NCBI GenBank assembly: GCA_937141935.1
Contig: CAKZQS010000042.1
Span: 124,001 to 188,000 of the forward strand
Origin: an uncultured Ectothiorhodospiraceae bacterium
Lineage (GTDB): Bacteria > Pseudomonadota > Gammaproteobacteria > Nevskiales > Oceanococcaceae
DNA: 64,000 nt
Direction of reading: 5' to 3'
A program made the position numbers and the translations under genes. This document shows positions 1 to 7,116 of this stretch, in pieces. The notes below the pieces were generated by a model. That model was not told where the DNA came from. It searched no databases and was given only the letters and a program-made list of their open reading frames with translations. Every line of letters begins with the position of its first letter. Within the stretch, counting starts at the first letter, position 1.

Positions 1-496
1 CGTGCACGCTGGCCATCGCCAGGCTGGCATCCAACTCGGTCAGGCTCGCCGGGTGGCCGAAGTCCTCCAGCAGCACCGTGGCGTCGTGTTTGCTGACGGC
101 CACGCCGTGGCCGGCGACATAGACAAAGGCGATGTTGTCGCGGTGGCCCTCACAGGCCTGGCGGAAGGCGCCCAGCGCGCTGACCACGTTGGCCTTGGTG
201 GCCGCGGGAATGCGATTGCGGTGGGTTTGAATGGCAGCGGGCAAGGCCTCGCCGGCGGTCGGCGACAGCAGCAGGCGCAGGCTGGCCAGGGGCCGGCCCC
301 GCAGCTTGTGCGCGTGCAGCAGCCAGGCGGCGAACTCGGCGGCCGAAGCCGCAGCCGTGCTCAACTGGCCCATGCCCGCACGGCGCCCCGCATCGGTGGG
401 GTCCTCCCCATCGAAGAGGTGCCGGTAGCGGCTGACGCCGATGACCAGGGCGTGCACCCCGGGCACATCGCCTCTTTCGGGCACGAATGACTGCAT
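1..496 (-). CDS. Caspase-family (peptidase C14-like) protein, N-terminal part
   Basis: Cut by the left window edge; 165 codons are present from an ATG at 496. The visible part starts with the caspase-fold strand HALVIGVSRYRH and continues with a GQLSTAAASAAEF helix region. It reaches YVAGHGV, which matches the catalytic-histidine HG motif of clan CD peptidases. The catalytic cysteine and any effector domain lie outside the window. No Sec signal is seen, so the protein is probably cytoplasmic. Family knowledge: bacterial caspase-like proteases are often proteolytic effectors or sensors in conflict or cell-death systems; that role here is inference. The next gene, at 698, is divergent. Confidence 0.75.
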   Translation of the reverse strand, partial: MQSFVPERGDVPGVHALVIGVSRYRHLFDGEDPTDAGRRAGMGQLSTAAASAAEFAAWLLHAHKLRGRPLASLRLLLSPTAGEALPAAIQTHRNRIPAATKANVVSALGAFRQACEGHRDNIAFVYVAGHGVAVSKHDATVLLEDFGHPASLTELDASLAMASVH

Positions 497-697
497 GGCC
501 CCTCCGCGCGATGCGTCATCTGTCGGCACCATACGCCCCTTCCCAGCGCGCGCCAAGTTTTTGACGAAGGCGCTGAAAGCGTTGCTGTTGCCGTCCCGAA
601 CATCCGGTTGTCGCCGGCGTCGAGACGGCTTTCGCCGCTGCATGCGGTGGCTTAAGCTGGCCGCCCCTGGGCTGCGGCCCGCTGCGCGCCGCTGGCC

Positions 698-1210
698 ATG
701 AATGACGCACTGATTGCCTGGGCGCAGCAAAACGCGCATTACGCGCTGCTTCTGGTGCCGCTGTTTGCCTTCATGGAAACCTGCGTGGGCATCGGCATCT
801 TTGTCAGCAGCCTGTTCCTGGTGATTGTCTGCTCGGTGTATTACGCCGGCGACGTGGCCAGCGTGCCGACGATGGCCGTGCTGGCCCTGCTGGGCTCCTC
901 GGCGGGCGACCACGTGGGTTATTACGTGGGCCGCGCCATTGGGCACCGCGTGCACGAGCTGCCCATCGTGCGCCGCAACCAGAACAAGTGGGACCGCACC
1001 GAGGCGCTGGTGCGCCGCTTTGGCCCCGGGGCGATACTGATCGGCCGCTTCGTGCCGGCGATCCGCAGCCTGGTGCCGGCGATGATGGGCATCAGCGAGT
1101 TCCCGCGCGCCCGCTACACGGCCTACGACCTGCTGGCCTGCAGCCTGTGGGCGACGGCGCTGGCGGGCATTGTCTGGGGCGCGCACGAGGTCTTTGTGCG
1201 CGCGACGTAG
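698..1210 (+). CDS. DedA-family (SNARE-associated/VTT) integral membrane protein
   Basis: 170 aa with hydrophobic segments at about residues 15-60, 60-80 and 140-165. The DedA signature GRFVPAIRSLVPAMMG lies at about residues 109-124 and includes the conserved F-x-P-x-x-R arginine. DedA proteins act in the inner membrane in lipid (undecaprenyl phosphate or phospholipid) flipping and proton-motive-force homeostasis; the substrate of this one cannot be read from sequence. At 170 aa it is slightly shorter than the usual 190-220 aa. It is followed after 29 bp by the wax synthase, so the two may be co-transcribed. The ATG at 698 is the first plausible start. Confidence 0.85.
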   Translation: MNDALIAWAQQNAHYALLLVPLFAFMETCVGIGIFVSSLFLVIVCSVYYAGDVASVPTMAVLALLGSSAGDHVGYYVGRAIGHRVHELPIVRRNQNKWDRTEALVRRFGPGAILIGRFVPAIRSLVPAMMGISEFPRARYTAYDLLACSLWATALAGIVWGAHEVFVRAT

Positions 1211-1226
1211 AATGGTCCGGCCATCC

Positions 1227-1233
1227 GGGGAGA
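1227..1233 (+). promoter_or_regulatory. Ribosome binding site of the wax synthase gene
   Basis: GGGGAGA ends 6 nt before the ATG at 1240. It selects this start over an in-frame upstream start at 988 that lies inside dedA. Confidence 0.6.
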
Positions 1234-1239
1234 CCGACC

Positions 1240-3000
1240 ATGAAAAAGCTGAACCCTCTCGACGCCTCCTGGCTCTATGTCGAGTCGCGCGCCACGCCGA
1301 TGCAGGTGGGCAACCTGTCCATCTTCTCGCTGCCGGAGGGCGCCGGCCCCGATTTCGTGCAGGACCTGGTGGAGCGCGCCCGCGCCTCGACCACGGTGGT
1401 CTCCCCGTGGAACCTGAAGCTGCGTGGCGGCAGCCTGGGCCGCGCGGCGCCGAAGTGGGTGGAAGACCATGACATCGACATGGAATACCACTTTCGCCAC
1501 TCGGCGCTGCCGCAGCCCGGCGGCGAGCGCGAGCTGGGGCGGCTGATCTCGCGGCTGCACAGCACGCAGCTCGATTTCAACCGGCCGCTGTGGGAAGCGC
1601 ACCTGATCGAGGGCCTGGAAGGCAACCGGGTGGCGCTGTACAGCAAGATGCACCACTCGCTGATTGACGGCATCAGCGGCGCGCGGCTGATGGAGCGCGT
1701 GTACAGCACCGACCCCCAGCGCCAGGACATGTCGGCGCCCTGGTCGATTGGCCAGCCGCGCGGTGGCGGCCGCCGCGGGGGCGGGGCGACGACCTCCGCC
1801 AACCCCTTCGAGGCGGTGCTGGCGGGGCTGCGCCAGCAGGGCAGCTCGACGGCGGCGCTGATGCGTGGCCTCGGCGGCCTGGTACGCAAGGGCCGCGACC
1901 GCAACGACCCCTTTACCGCGCCCTTCCAGGCGCCCAAGTCGGTGCTGAACGGCCGCATCAAGGGCGGGGCGCGACGCTTCGCCACGCAGCAGTACGACCT
2001 GGACCGGCTCAAGGCCCTGGCGCGCGCCGCCGACTGCACGCTGAACGACATCGTGCTCTACCTGTGCGCCAGCTCGATCCGGCGCTTTCTGAAGGAGGGC
2101 AATGCCCTGCCGCGCAAGCCGCTGACCGCGGGCATCCCGGTCAACGTGCGCCCGGCCGATGACCAGGGCACCGGCAACGCCATCAGTTTCATCATGGCCA
2201 ACCTGGGCACCGACATCGCCGACCCGCGTCAGCGGCTGGATGTGATCAAGGCCTCGACGGCGCGCGCCAAGGCGCATCTGCAAACGCTGCCCAAGGCGGC
2301 GATGCAGCAGTACACGCTGGTGGTGATGGCGCCCTACATCCTGCAGCTGCTCAGCGGTGCGGGCGGGCGCGCACGGCCGGTGTTCAATATCACCATCTCC
2401 AACGTGCCCGGGCCGCGCGAGCCGCTGTACTTCAACGGCGCCCGGCTGGAGGCGATGTACCCGGTGTCGCTGATCGCCCACGGCGGCGCGCTGAACATCA
2501 CCTGCCTGTCCTATGCGGGCACGCTGAATTTTGGCTTTACCGGCTGCCGCGACACGCTGCCGCACATGCAGCGCATCGCGGTGTACACCGGCGAGGCGCT
2601 GGAGGAGCTGGGTCGCCTGCTGGGCGTGCCCGCCAGTCGCGGCGCCATGGCTGCGGCGAGTCCCCAACCCAGCCCACGAACCAGCGCCCAGCCCAGCGGC
2701 CAGCCCAGCGGCCAGCCGGGCGGCCAATCCGGCGCGGCGTCCAATGGCGCCCGGGCGCCCCAGGCCACCAATGGCGCGGCGGGTAGCGGCACGAAGGCCG
2801 CATCCCGGCCCGCAACCAGGCCCGCCGCCAAGTCGGCAAGCAAGTCCGCCGCCAAGCGCAAGCCCGCGAGCGCGCCCAAGTCCAAGGCCAAGGCCGGCAC
2901 GGCAGGCCGTGCCAAAGCGCCCGCCAAGGCCAAGGCGGCGGCCCGCAAGAGCCCCGCGAAATCCGGGGCGGCGGCCGCCAAACCGGCGTCGGCCAAATAA
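1240..3000 (+). CDS. Wax ester synthase / diacylglycerol O-acyltransferase (WS/DGAT) with a basic tail
   Basis: 586 aa. Esterifies fatty alcohols or diacylglycerol with acyl-CoA to make neutral storage lipid at the membrane or lipid-droplet surface. Evidence is the N-terminus LNPLDASWLYVES, the catalytic HHSLIDG (HHxxxDG) at residues 138-144, the NISNVPGP-type strand (here ITISNVPGPREPLYF) near 387-400, and the usual WS/DGAT core ending near residue 465. Odd: residues about 466-586 are an extra low-complexity tail, first Pro/Ser/Gln-rich with SGQP repeats, then Lys/Ala/Pro-rich like histone H1 or PhaF-type granule proteins. Start chosen by its GGGGAGA site. Confidence is high for the enzyme and low for the role of the tail. 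Confidence 0.92.
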   Translation: MKKLNPLDASWLYVESRATPMQVGNLSIFSLPEGAGPDFVQDLVERARASTTVVSPWNLKLRGGSLGRAAPKWVEDHDIDMEYHFRHSALPQPGGERELGRLISRLHSTQLDFNRPLWEAHLIEGLEGNRVALYSKMHHSLIDGISGARLMERVYSTDPQRQDMSAPWSIGQPRGGGRRGGGATTSANPFEAVLAGLRQQGSSTAALMRGLGGLVRKGRDRNDPFTAPFQAPKSVLNGRIKGGARRFATQQYDLDRLKALARAADCTLNDIVLYLCASSIRRFLKEGNALPRKPLTAGIPVNVRPADDQGTGNAISFIMANLGTDIADPRQRLDVIKASTARAKAHLQTLPKAAMQQYTLVVMAPYILQLLSGAGGRARPVFNITISNVPGPREPLYFNGARLEAMYPVSLIAHGGALNITCLSYAGTLNFGFTGCRDTLPHMQRIAVYTGEALEELGRLLGVPASRGAMAAASPQPSPRTSAQPSGQPSGQPGGQSGAASNGARAPQATNGAAGSGTKAASRPATRPAAKSASKSAAKRKPASAPKSKAKAGTAGRAKAPAKAKAAARKSPAKSGAAAAKPASAK

Positions 3001-3006
3001 GAGCCG

Positions 3007-3052
3007 TGTAGGGGTCGCACCGGGCGCGACTTCGGCGGGCCCGCTGCGGGCC
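3007..3052. repeat. GTAG-type palindromic intergenic element (REP/SMAG-like candidate) plus hairpin
   Basis: Begins TGTAGGGGTCGCACC and carries a short imperfect hairpin (GTCGC ... GCGAC), followed at 3038-3052 by GGCCCGC/GCGGGCC. The GTAG head next to an imperfect palindrome resembles REP elements described in Xanthomonadaceae and Pseudomonas. It lies between convergent genes, so it could also help end transcription. Only one copy with this head was recognised in the window. Confidence 0.4.
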
Positions 3053-3144
3053 TGCCGGGGGCGGCTGCGCACTCATGGCGCGTGGGCGATGCCAGCCGTG
3101 GCGCCTCGCCCGCCCCGCGCCCGGCCCCCGGCGCCCGAGGGGAT

Positions 3145-3618
3145 TCAGGCGCGGTCGTCCTTGACCGACTCCATCACCACATGGGTGCTGATGGTGCGTA
3201 CCTGCGGCAGCATGCCCAGCACATCGGTGTGAAAGACCTTGTAGGCGGCAAGGTCGGTGGTCTCGACGCGCAGCAGGTATTCATAGGCGCCGGTGACGTT
3301 GTGGCATTCGCGCACCTCCGGCGAGTCGACGATGGAGCGCTCAAAGGCGCGCTGTGACTCCGCCGTGTGCGAGGCCAGGCCCACGGCGATGTAGGCGGTA
3401 AAGCCCACGCCCAGCGCCGCCCGATCCAGCACCGCGCGGTAGCCGCGGATCACGCCGCGGCGCTCCAGCTCCTGCACCCGGCGCAAGCAGGCCGAGGCCG
3501 ACAGGCCCACGCGCTCGGCCAGCGCGGCATTGCTGATGCGGCCCTCGCCCAGTAGCGTGTGCAAGATTCTGCTGTCCATTCGGTCCAGATTCGCAGAACC
3601 ATGTTCCGATAAGCGCAT
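3145..3618 (-). CDS. Lrp/AsnC-family transcriptional regulator
   Basis: 157 aa, the usual length for the family. An N-terminal AsnC winged helix (LDRMDSRILHTLLGEGRISN, then LAERVGLSASACLRRVQELE, about residues 11-56) is followed by a RAM ligand domain containing VTGAYEYLLRVET. Family members bind amino acids and act as dimers or octamers on DNA. It is divergent from a LysE-type exporter 52 bp away, the classic regulator/exporter arrangement, so it probably controls amino-acid export. The ATG at 3618 gives the full LDRMD leader; a second ATG at 3579 would cut into the helix-turn-helix. A 7-bp inverted repeat overlaps the start and suggests autoregulation. Confidence 0.9.
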   Translation of the reverse strand: MRLSEHGSANLDRMDSRILHTLLGEGRISNAALAERVGLSASACLRRVQELERRGVIRGYRAVLDRAALGVGFTAYIAVGLASHTAESQRAFERSIVDSPEVRECHNVTGAYEYLLRVETTDLAAYKVFHTDVLGMLPQVRTISTHVVMESVKDDRA

Positions 3619-3645
3619 AGCGGGCAATAAAAGCAAGCCTATGCG
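3614..3645. promoter_or_regulatory. Candidate operator between lrp-like and lysE-like genes
   Basis: Inverted repeat CGCATAG (3614-3620) and CTATGCG (3639-3645) with an 18-bp A/T-richer spacer, in the only space shared by the two divergent genes. The left arm overlaps the regulator's ATG. Binding by the adjacent Lrp-type protein is inference. Confidence 0.4.
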
Positions 3646-3670
3646 GCCGATTATGCCGGACAATATGCGC

Positions 3671-4267
3671 ATGAACAGCGAGCTACTGGGCGGCCTGGCG
3701 CTCTTCGCCTTTGCCTCCTCCATCACCCCCGGCCCCAACAACCTGATGTTGCTGGCCAGCGGGGCCAATTTCGGCCTGCGCCGCACGCTGCCGCACCTGG
3801 CCGGCGTGGCCCTGGGCTTCGTGTTCCTGCTGCTGATGGTCGGCACCGGCCTGCTGCAGCTGTTCCAGGCGCTGCCGGGCAGCCAGTGGTTGCTGAAGGT
3901 CGCGGCGGTGGGCTACCTGAGCTATCTCGCGCTGCGCATTGCCACCGCGGCGCCGGCCACGCCGGAGGTGGCCGCCAGTGGCCGCCCCTTCAGCTTCTGG
4001 CAGGCGGTGGCCTTCCAGTGGGTGAACCCCAAGGCCTGGACCATGGCCCTGACCGCGGTCGCCGTGTACGCGCCGAGCCAGAGCCTGTGGGCGGTGGCCG
4101 GCGTGGCGGGCGTCTTCGGCCTGATCAACCTGCCCTGTGTCAGCGCCTGGACGCTGCTTGGCCAGCGTCTGCGCGGGCTGCTGGCCGACCCGCGCCGCAT
4201 GCGGCTGTTCAACCGGGTGCTGGCGCTGCTGCTGCTGGCCTCGTTGATTCCGGTCCTCCGATCTTGA
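3671..4267 (+). CDS. LysE/RhtB-family amino-acid exporter
   Basis: 198 aa integral membrane protein. The first helix carries the family motif SSITPGPNNLMLLASGANFG, followed by about five more hydrophobic segments and a conserved QWVNPKAW segment near residue 117. LysE/RhtB proteins export basic or neutral amino acids and homoserine lactones using the proton gradient. Divergent from the Lrp-type gene, which probably senses the exported amino acid. The ATG at 3671 places the start just before helix 1; ATGs at 3653 and 3665 are also in frame. The substrate is unknown. Confidence 0.88.
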   Translation: MNSELLGGLALFAFASSITPGPNNLMLLASGANFGLRRTLPHLAGVALGFVFLLLMVGTGLLQLFQALPGSQWLLKVAAVGYLSYLALRIATAAPATPEVAASGRPFSFWQAVAFQWVNPKAWTMALTAVAVYAPSQSLWAVAGVAGVFGLINLPCVSAWTLLGQRLRGLLADPRRMRLFNRVLALLLLASLIPVLRS

Positions 4268-4272
4268 GGAAG

Positions 4273-4390
4273 CGCTGAATGCGTCCATCCTGGACGTCTC
4301 AGCGCACGCTCAGTGCGGCGTACCCCGCACTGAGCTTCGCCGGATCAACGGCTTAAGCCGTTGATCCGCGGCGGGCCATCCTTGGCCCGC
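4273..4390. repeat. Cluster of four inverted repeats between convergent genes
   Basis: Four successive hairpins: about 4273-4304 (CGCTGA ... TCAGCG with inner GTCCA/TGGAC); 4308-4318/4325-4335 (11-bp arms GCTCAGTGCGG); a perfect 28-bp palindrome 4341-4368 centred on CTTAAG; and 4371-4378/4383-4390 (GCGGGCCA/TGGCCCGC). They lie between the lysE-like (+) and DUF1415 (-) genes and could end transcription from both sides, although no T-run follows. They may also be remnants of a palindromic repeat family. Confidence 0.65.
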
Positions 4391-4418
4391 GGGAAAGGCA
4401 AAAAACCTCAGCGTTGCC

Positions 4419-5030
4419 CTAACGCGGCTTCGCGGGTGTGCCCAGCGTCGCGTCGTCTGCCGTGGAGGCCGCCAGCATCTCGCGCAGCGCCGAGGTGCCC
4501 AGCGCGCGCAGCCTTTCGATGTTGCGCTCGGGTACGGCGTCCACGTCGGGGTAGGCGGCAATCGCGGCCTCCAGGCTGGCTTCGCGCAGGATGTGCAGCA
4601 TGGGGTAGGGGGAGCGGTTGCTGTAGTTCTCGGCGTCCTCGGGCTGCGTGCCGGCGAACTGGTAGGCCGGGTGAAAGCTGGCGATCTGGAACTCGCCGAC
4701 CATGTCCAGCGCCTCAAGCAGCGCATCGGCCACGTCTAGAAAGTCGTTATAGGCCGGGAAACTGCGCAGCAGACCCGGGTGCACGAGCAATGTGGTCTCG
4801 ATCTGCGGCTCCTCGCGCAGCCGCTGCAGCTCGGCCTGCAGGTCGGCCAGCAGCGCGTCGGCATCGGCGGCCCGGCTGTGCACATAGCGCACCCGCCCGG
4901 CGTCGACTTCGCGTTGGGCGAAGGGGCACAGCTCTAGGCCGAGCACGACGGTTTCGACCCACTGGCGGGTGGCCTGGAGGGGATCGGTGGCGTGGGCGCT
5001 GGCGGACATGGGCGGGGTCATCGGGGGCAT
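4419..5030 (-). CDS. DUF1415 family protein
   Basis: 203 aa from the ATG at 5030; ATGs at 5021 and 5009 are alternatives and the ribosome site is weak. It matches the DUF1415 pattern: TRQWVETVVLGLELCPFAQ near the N-terminus, YNDFLDVADALLE in the middle, then FQIASFHPAYQFAGT, NRSPYPMLHILRE and AVPERNIERL. The single conserved Cys-Pro-Phe suggests a functional cysteine. The function of the family is not established. Predicted cytoplasmic, no signal peptide. It is divergent from gltX with a 162-bp gap. Confidence 0.85.
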   Translation of the reverse strand: MPPMTPPMSASAHATDPLQATRQWVETVVLGLELCPFAQREVDAGRVRYVHSRAADADALLADLQAELQRLREEPQIETTLLVHPGLLRSFPAYNDFLDVADALLEALDMVGEFQIASFHPAYQFAGTQPEDAENYSNRSPYPMLHILREASLEAAIAAYPDVDAVPERNIERLRALGTSALREMLAASTADDATLGTPAKPR

Positions 5031-5137
5031 TCGCGGCGCAGTGTACGCGCCTGTGGCGCGGGCGCCGCGCGGCCCTGCGCGTGCGGCTGCGGGCGTGAGC
5101 GAAAGGAAGCGGCGCGGGCGCGGGCGTGCACCGCGGC

Positions 5138-5165
5138 AAGACAGCAGCCCGGCAGCCAGTAAAAT
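5138..5165 (+). promoter_or_regulatory. gltX: Candidate sigma70-type promoter for gltX
   Basis: AAGACA (5138-5143) and TAAAAT (5160-5165) with a 16-bp spacer, about 28 bp before the gltX ATG. The -10 element is good and the -35 is weak. Confidence 0.4.
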
Positions 5166-5192
5166 ACGCGGCCGCCCCCCATTGCCGCCTGC

Positions 5193-6596
5193 ATGTCCGT
5201 CGTTACCCGTTTCCCGCCCAGCCCCACCGGTTATCTGCACCTGGGCGGCGCCCGCACGGCGCTGTACAACTGGCTGTATGCGCGCCAGCATGGCGGTAAG
5301 TTCATCCTGCGTATCGAGGACACCGACCGCGAGCGCAGCACCCCCGAGGCCGTGCAGGCCATTCTCGACGGCATGGCCTGGCTGGGGCTGGACTACGACG
5401 AGGGGCCGATCTTCCAGACCAATCGCTTCGACCGCTACCGCACGGTGGTCGATGAGTTGCTCGCGGCCGGCAAGGCCTATGCCTGCGACTGCTCGCGCGA
5501 GCGCCTGGATGCGCTGCGCGAGGCCCAGCAGGCGCGCGGCGACAAGCCCCGCTACGACGGCCACTGCCGCGGGCGCGGCCTGCAGCCGGGGCCGGGGCGC
5601 GTGGTGCGCTTTGCCACCCCGACCGAGGGGCAGGTGGCCTGGGAGGATCTGGTCAAGGGCCCGCTGGCGGTCGCCAACGCCGAGCTGGATGACCTGATCA
5701 TCGCCCGCAGCGACGGCACGCCCACCTACAACCTTTGTGTCGTGGTCGACGACCTGGACATGGGCCTGACCCACGTGCTGCGCGGCGACGACCACGTCAA
5801 CAACACCCCGCGCCAGCTCAACATCCTGCGGGCACTCGGCGGCGCCGAGCCGGCCTATGGCCACGTGCCGATGATTCTGGGCCCGGATGGCAAGCGGCTG
5901 TCCAAGCGGCATGGCGCGGTGTCGGTGATGCTCTACCGCGAGGCCGGCTACCTGGCGCAGGCCATGCGCAACTACCTGGCGCGGCTGGGCTGGTCCCACG
6001 GCGACCAGGAGCTGTTCAGCGACGCCGAGCTGCGCAAGCACTTCAGCCTGGGCAACATCCAGCGCTCGCCGGCGCGCTTTGACCTGGACAAGTTGGGCTG
6101 GGTCAACCAGCAATGGCTGCAGCAGGCCGATCTGGCCGAACTGGACGCCGAGCTGGCGGCGCTGGCGCCGACGCTGCAGCGCCCCTGGCAGGCCGGCCCG
6201 GCTGGCGAGGCTGCCATTGCCTTGTTGCGGCCGCGCTGCCGCACGCTCAAGGAGATCGTCGAGCAGGCCGGCTTTCTGTTCGCGGCGCCGGAGCGCTACG
6301 ACGACAAGGACTACGCCAAGCACGTGCGCGCGAACACGCCGGGGGTGCTGGACAGCTATGCCCGTCGGCTGGAGGCGGTGGACGACTGGGCCGAGCCGAG
6401 CCTGAAGCAGGCCGCGCAGGAGACCGTGGCGGAATGCGAGATCGGCTTTGCCAAGCTCGGCATGCCGGCGCGGCTGGCGCTGGCCGGGCAGGCGCAGGCG
6501 CCGGCGCTGGAGGGCATCCTGCTGGCGCTGGGCCGCGAGGCCAGCCTGGCGCGCCTGCGTGCGCTGGCCACGCATATTCGGGCGCAGGCGGCCTGA
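5193..6596 (+). CDS. gltX: Glutamate--tRNA ligase
   Basis: 467 aa, typical length. Charges tRNA-Glu with glutamate in the cytoplasm. Class I synthetase: the HIGH-type motif sits in FPPSPTGYLHLGGARTAL at about residues 7-24 (here HLGG). The KMSKS-type motif is GKRLSKRHGAVSV at about 233-245, and an all-helical anticodon-binding domain follows to the C-terminus. DCSRERLDAL near residue 101 is the start of the insertion region; the full set of Zn-binding cysteines of E. coli GluRS is not evident. Monocistronic: a divergent DUF1415 gene lies upstream and a convergent HIT gene downstream. Confidence 0.97.
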   Translation: MSVVTRFPPSPTGYLHLGGARTALYNWLYARQHGGKFILRIEDTDRERSTPEAVQAILDGMAWLGLDYDEGPIFQTNRFDRYRTVVDELLAAGKAYACDCSRERLDALREAQQARGDKPRYDGHCRGRGLQPGPGRVVRFATPTEGQVAWEDLVKGPLAVANAELDDLIIARSDGTPTYNLCVVVDDLDMGLTHVLRGDDHVNNTPRQLNILRALGGAEPAYGHVPMILGPDGKRLSKRHGAVSVMLYREAGYLAQAMRNYLARLGWSHGDQELFSDAELRKHFSLGNIQRSPARFDLDKLGWVNQQWLQQADLAELDAELAALAPTLQRPWQAGPAGEAAIALLRPRCRTLKEIVEQAGFLFAAPERYDDKDYAKHVRANTPGVLDSYARRLEAVDDWAEPSLKQAAQETVAECEIGFAKLGMPARLALAGQAQAPALEGILLALGREASLARLRALATHIRAQAA

Positions 6597-6672
6597 TGCC
6601 GCAGCGCGGGCAGGCGCCGAGCGCGCCAGCGGCGAGCACCGCGCCGGGCGGGGTGCGAGCCCCGGGTGCAGT

Positions 6673-6696
6673 GCCGACGCCGACGCCGACGCCGAT
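6673..6696. repeat. Hexanucleotide tandem repeat
   Basis: Four copies of GCCGAC (last GCCGAT) between gltX and the convergent HIT gene; outside both coding regions. Confidence 0.7.
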
Positions 6697-6718
6697 GACG
6701 GCGCCGGCGCGCTCCGGC

Positions 6719-7060
6719 TCAGCCCGGCGGCCAGCTCAGCTCGCGGCCGCCGATGATGTGCAGGTGCAGGTGAAACACGCTTTGCCCGGCGCCCTCGCCG
6801 TTATTGATGACCAGCCGAAAGGCCTCGCCGCAGCCCTCCTGGGCGGCGACTTTCGGCGCGGTGCGCAGCAGATGGCCGAGCAGCGCGCTGTCCCCATCGC
6901 TGGCCTCGGCCAGCTTGGGAATCGGCTTGCGCGGCACCAGCAGCAGGTGCACCGGCGCGGCCGGCGCCACGTCGCGGAAGGCCACGCAGTGCTCGTCCTC
7001 GTAAACGATGTCGCCGGGAATGTCGCCGGCAATGATTTTTTCGAACAACGTCTGGCTCAT
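6719..7060 (-). CDS. HIT-family (HINT-like) nucleotide-binding protein
   Basis: 113 aa, the expected size. The N-terminus TLFEKIIAGDIPGDIVYED and the C-terminal histidine triad FHLHLHIIGGREL are those of HINT/PKCI purine nucleoside phosphoramidases (E. coli HinT). The triad histidine is the nucleophile on AMP-linked substrates. Cytoplasmic. The ATG at 7060 was chosen; an in-frame start 30 bp earlier would add residues not seen in the family. Convergent with gltX and divergent from the glycosyltransferase gene at 7117. Confidence 0.95.
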   Translation of the reverse strand: MSQTLFEKIIAGDIPGDIVYEDEHCVAFRDVAPAAPVHLLLVPRKPIPKLAEASDGDSALLGHLLRTAPKVAAQEGCGEAFRLVINNGEGAGQSVFHLHLHIIGGRELSWPPG

Positions 7061-7116
7061 GGGGGGGCTCCCGTTAACGGCGGCCCGCATGATAGCCAGC
7101 CGCGCGGGGGGCGGAC

